NCBI RefSeq assembly: GCF_901709675.1
Contig: NC_051098.1
Span: 2,844,500 to 2,908,499, forward strand
DNA length: 64,000 bases
Source: Syngnathus acus
Taxonomy: Eukaryota > Chordata > Actinopteri > Syngnathiformes > Syngnathidae
Direction of reading: 5' to 3'
Position 1 is the first letter of the stretch. Every line of letters starts with the position of its first letter. Below the pieces are notes generated by a model, which saw only the letters and a program-made list of their open reading frames with translations, searched no databases and had not been told where the DNA came from. Position numbers and translations under genes: made by a program. This document shows, piece after piece, positions 62,274-64,000 of the stretch.

Positions 62274-63652
62274 GATTGTATGCATCACTCATGAAGTGTT
62301 CTAACAAACTGATCAATGTGGAGTTTTCTTTCTCATTTGCAACAATGTTTCATCACCAAGGCTTAATTTAGAGGCAAAGGAATTTTCTCAGCACAAACAA
62401 TATCCTATTTTATCAGACGAAGTTTTTTTTTTTTTTTTTTATTGTACTGCCATGTGACTGTTCAAAGGTTACTGACATTATTTTAACCTTGAACAGCACT
62501 TTCAATTGAATGTTTCTATCACTATAGACCAGATTATTTAAAAAAAAGTAGAATCCAAAACATGCTCAGAATTATGGATTGATAAATACTCTTGCCATTG
62601 TCTATTACTTACATTTTCATCAGGTGATTCATGTTGGTATGTGACTAGCGAAGCTTTCCAAAGCACACCCAGTACAGTACTAGTACTGTTCACTATTAAT
62701 AATTAAACCGTACTGGCGAAGCATTACAGGTGTTTGCACATGTCAAAACACTGTCAACTTCTGTCACTCCTCTTTTACCCCTTTCCTACTCTTATGGTTG
62801 CAGAATGTACAAGAAGCAATGGAGTTCAGTTTTAAATTCTATAGTAAACATTGAGGCTGGGCGATTCATAACTTTTCATTGATGTTAAGTCTGAGGCTAC
62901 GTTCACAGTGCAGCTCAATTCAGATTTTTTTTTTTCCACGTATGCGACCTGCTTAAGTTCAATTTAAAAAAAAATTCAAAATCCACAATCACATGTCATC
63001 AGAGATCGGATACGTATCCATGTTTTTGCAATGTGACAATTCACATGCAGAATTTAATATTTACAATTGATCAGCCATGATAAAAAAAACACAATAACAT
63101 GCGGAAATCGCACTTGTATTTATTAATCTGAAAAACGTGAAAAGCGTGGATGTACTTGTGTGAATAATGTTGATATACATAAATCCCTCCCCATAGACAT
63201 TCTATTAGTCACGTCAGTCGTGCAGCTCGCGACTCAACCACAATGGTACCCCCCAAAAGATTTGGCACCTTTTTGGGGGGTTAACACCAACAGTGTTTGA
63301 ACTATTTGCTGCACAAGACATTTTGAAATTCAGGGGCTGTCGATTGTTTAGAAAAAGGAACCAAAATTCGACCATTTCAAGCAGTCAGTCTATGTCAATA
63401 GAGCTCAAATATTCATAGACCCTCTACTCAATATTTACCGTAGTGTCTAATTTTTTCCGCCATGTTCAATTTTATTAAATTTATTTGCATGTCCTTCACT
63501 ATTTCAGAATTATGTAGTATAGGTCGTATTAAGTGTTGTGCCTAGCTTACAACACTTTTGAGGCTGTCAAATTTGAGTCATCCCGCGATGCATGAGAAAC
63601 AAAATACTGGATGAAAATCATCAAATTAAAAATGAGGTCATATCTAAAAATA
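62274..63652. other. Right-hand stretch, little recognised
   Basis: At 62893-63110 GGCTACGTTCACAGTGCAG with AAATCC-like blocks resembles an end of another hAT-type repeat, but the second end is not clear. No gene recognised. Confidence 0.35.
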
Positions 63653-63904
63653 CAGGACTGTCTCAGAAAATTTTAATATTGTGATAAAGTTCTTTATTTT
63701 CTGTAATGCAATAAAAAAACAAAAATGTCATACATTCTGGATTCATTATAAATCAACCAAAATATTGCAAGCCTTTTATTATTTTAATATTGCTGATTAT
63801 GGCATACAGCTTTAGAAAACTCACATATTCGATCTCAAAATATTAGAATATCGTGAAAAAGTATACTAGTATGGTATTCAACTAATCACTTGAATGGTCT
63901 AATT
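63653..63904. mobile_element. End region of a Tc1-type element
   Basis: CAGGACTGTCTCAGAAAATT then GTGATAAAGTTCTTTATTTT and GCAAGCCTTTTATTATTTTA resemble the terminal repeat of a fish Tc1 family. The transposase is not reached before the hAT end at 63905. Confidence 0.5.
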
Positions 63905-64000
63905 CAGTGGTCCCCAACCACCGGGCCGTGGACCGGTACCGGTCCGTGGGTCACTTGGTACCGGGCCGCGGAGCCGCACAGGAAAAAAAAAAAAAAAAAA
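63905..64000. mobile_element. Left end of a hAT element, cut by the window edge
   Basis: CAGTGGTCCCCAACCACCGG, then GGTCACTTGGTACCGGGCCG and an A-run. It matches the left end of the element at 61390 (GGATCACTTGGTACCAGGTC), which shows it is a sister copy. Confidence 0.8.

Noticed and set aside
56070-64000. efhd1 exon 1
   Set aside because: I looked on - for the conserved segment that precedes the first EF loop and did not find it; it is probably beyond the window.

Overview
This window is animal nuclear DNA, almost certainly from a teleost fish. It has spliced genes with GT/AG introns and no operons. It carries a dense, nested load of fish-type transposable elements: Rex1/CR1-like, L2-like and RTE/I-like LINEs, Tc1, hAT, Harbinger, Tigger-like and THAP-bearing DNA elements, Ty3/gypsy and ERV remnants, and tRNA-derived SINEs. 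It also has long CA and TATACA microsatellites. Most long open reading frames belong to transposable elements, not host genes.

Two host genes can be supported. kcnj13 (inward-rectifier K+ channel Kir7.1) is on the + strand, with coding exons at 34729-35245 and 37309-37883 that join in frame to 363 residues. An EF-hand/swiprosin gene, best called efhd1, is on the - strand; three coding exons are visible (55922-56069, 52559-52693, 47907-48041) and its first exon is not found. The two genes converge. In human, EFHD1, GIGYF2 and KCNJ13 are neighbours and EFHD1 and KCNJ13 also point at each other, so the arrangement fits conserved synteny, but no GIGYF2 exon was recognised here.

Layout: 0.6-3 kb is a Tc1 fossil split by a Rex1-like LINE. 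2.9-5.8 kb is an RTE/I-like LINE. 5.8-7.2 kb holds GC-rich tandem repeats and one end of an LTR element. 8-11 kb holds SINEs and a 1.3 kb hAT element with a perfect target duplication. 11.3-14.3 kb is a decayed gypsy element (- strand). 14.3-18.2 kb is an L2-like LINE with two insertions. 18.2-19.6 kb is repeat-rich. 19.6-22.6 kb is mostly unassigned. 22.6-26.6 kb is a nest: gypsy LTRs and integrase, cut by a hAT element that itself contains a SINE-like repeat, a small hAT element and the 3' end of an endogenous retrovirus. 26.6-28.1 kb is a Tc1 remnant with a Tigger-like element inside. 28.4-31.7 kb is a Rex1-like LINE with an uninterrupted 1001-codon frame. 31.7-34.5 kb is a second, broken one. 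34.7-37.9 kb is kcnj13. 38.7-39.8 kb is a THAP-bearing element. 44.3-45.9 kb is an apparently intact Tc1 transposon inside a TA-rich microsatellite. 47.9-56.1 kb is efhd1 with several intronic elements. 56.4-64 kb is Harbinger, LINE, SINE-like, hAT and Tc1 material.

The strongest leads are the THAP element with a second, opposed open frame, a perfect 70-bp-arm hairpin in an efhd1 intron, the intact Tc1 and Rex1-like frames, and the datable nest at 22.6-26.6 kb. All family names come from reading motifs, not from database searches.
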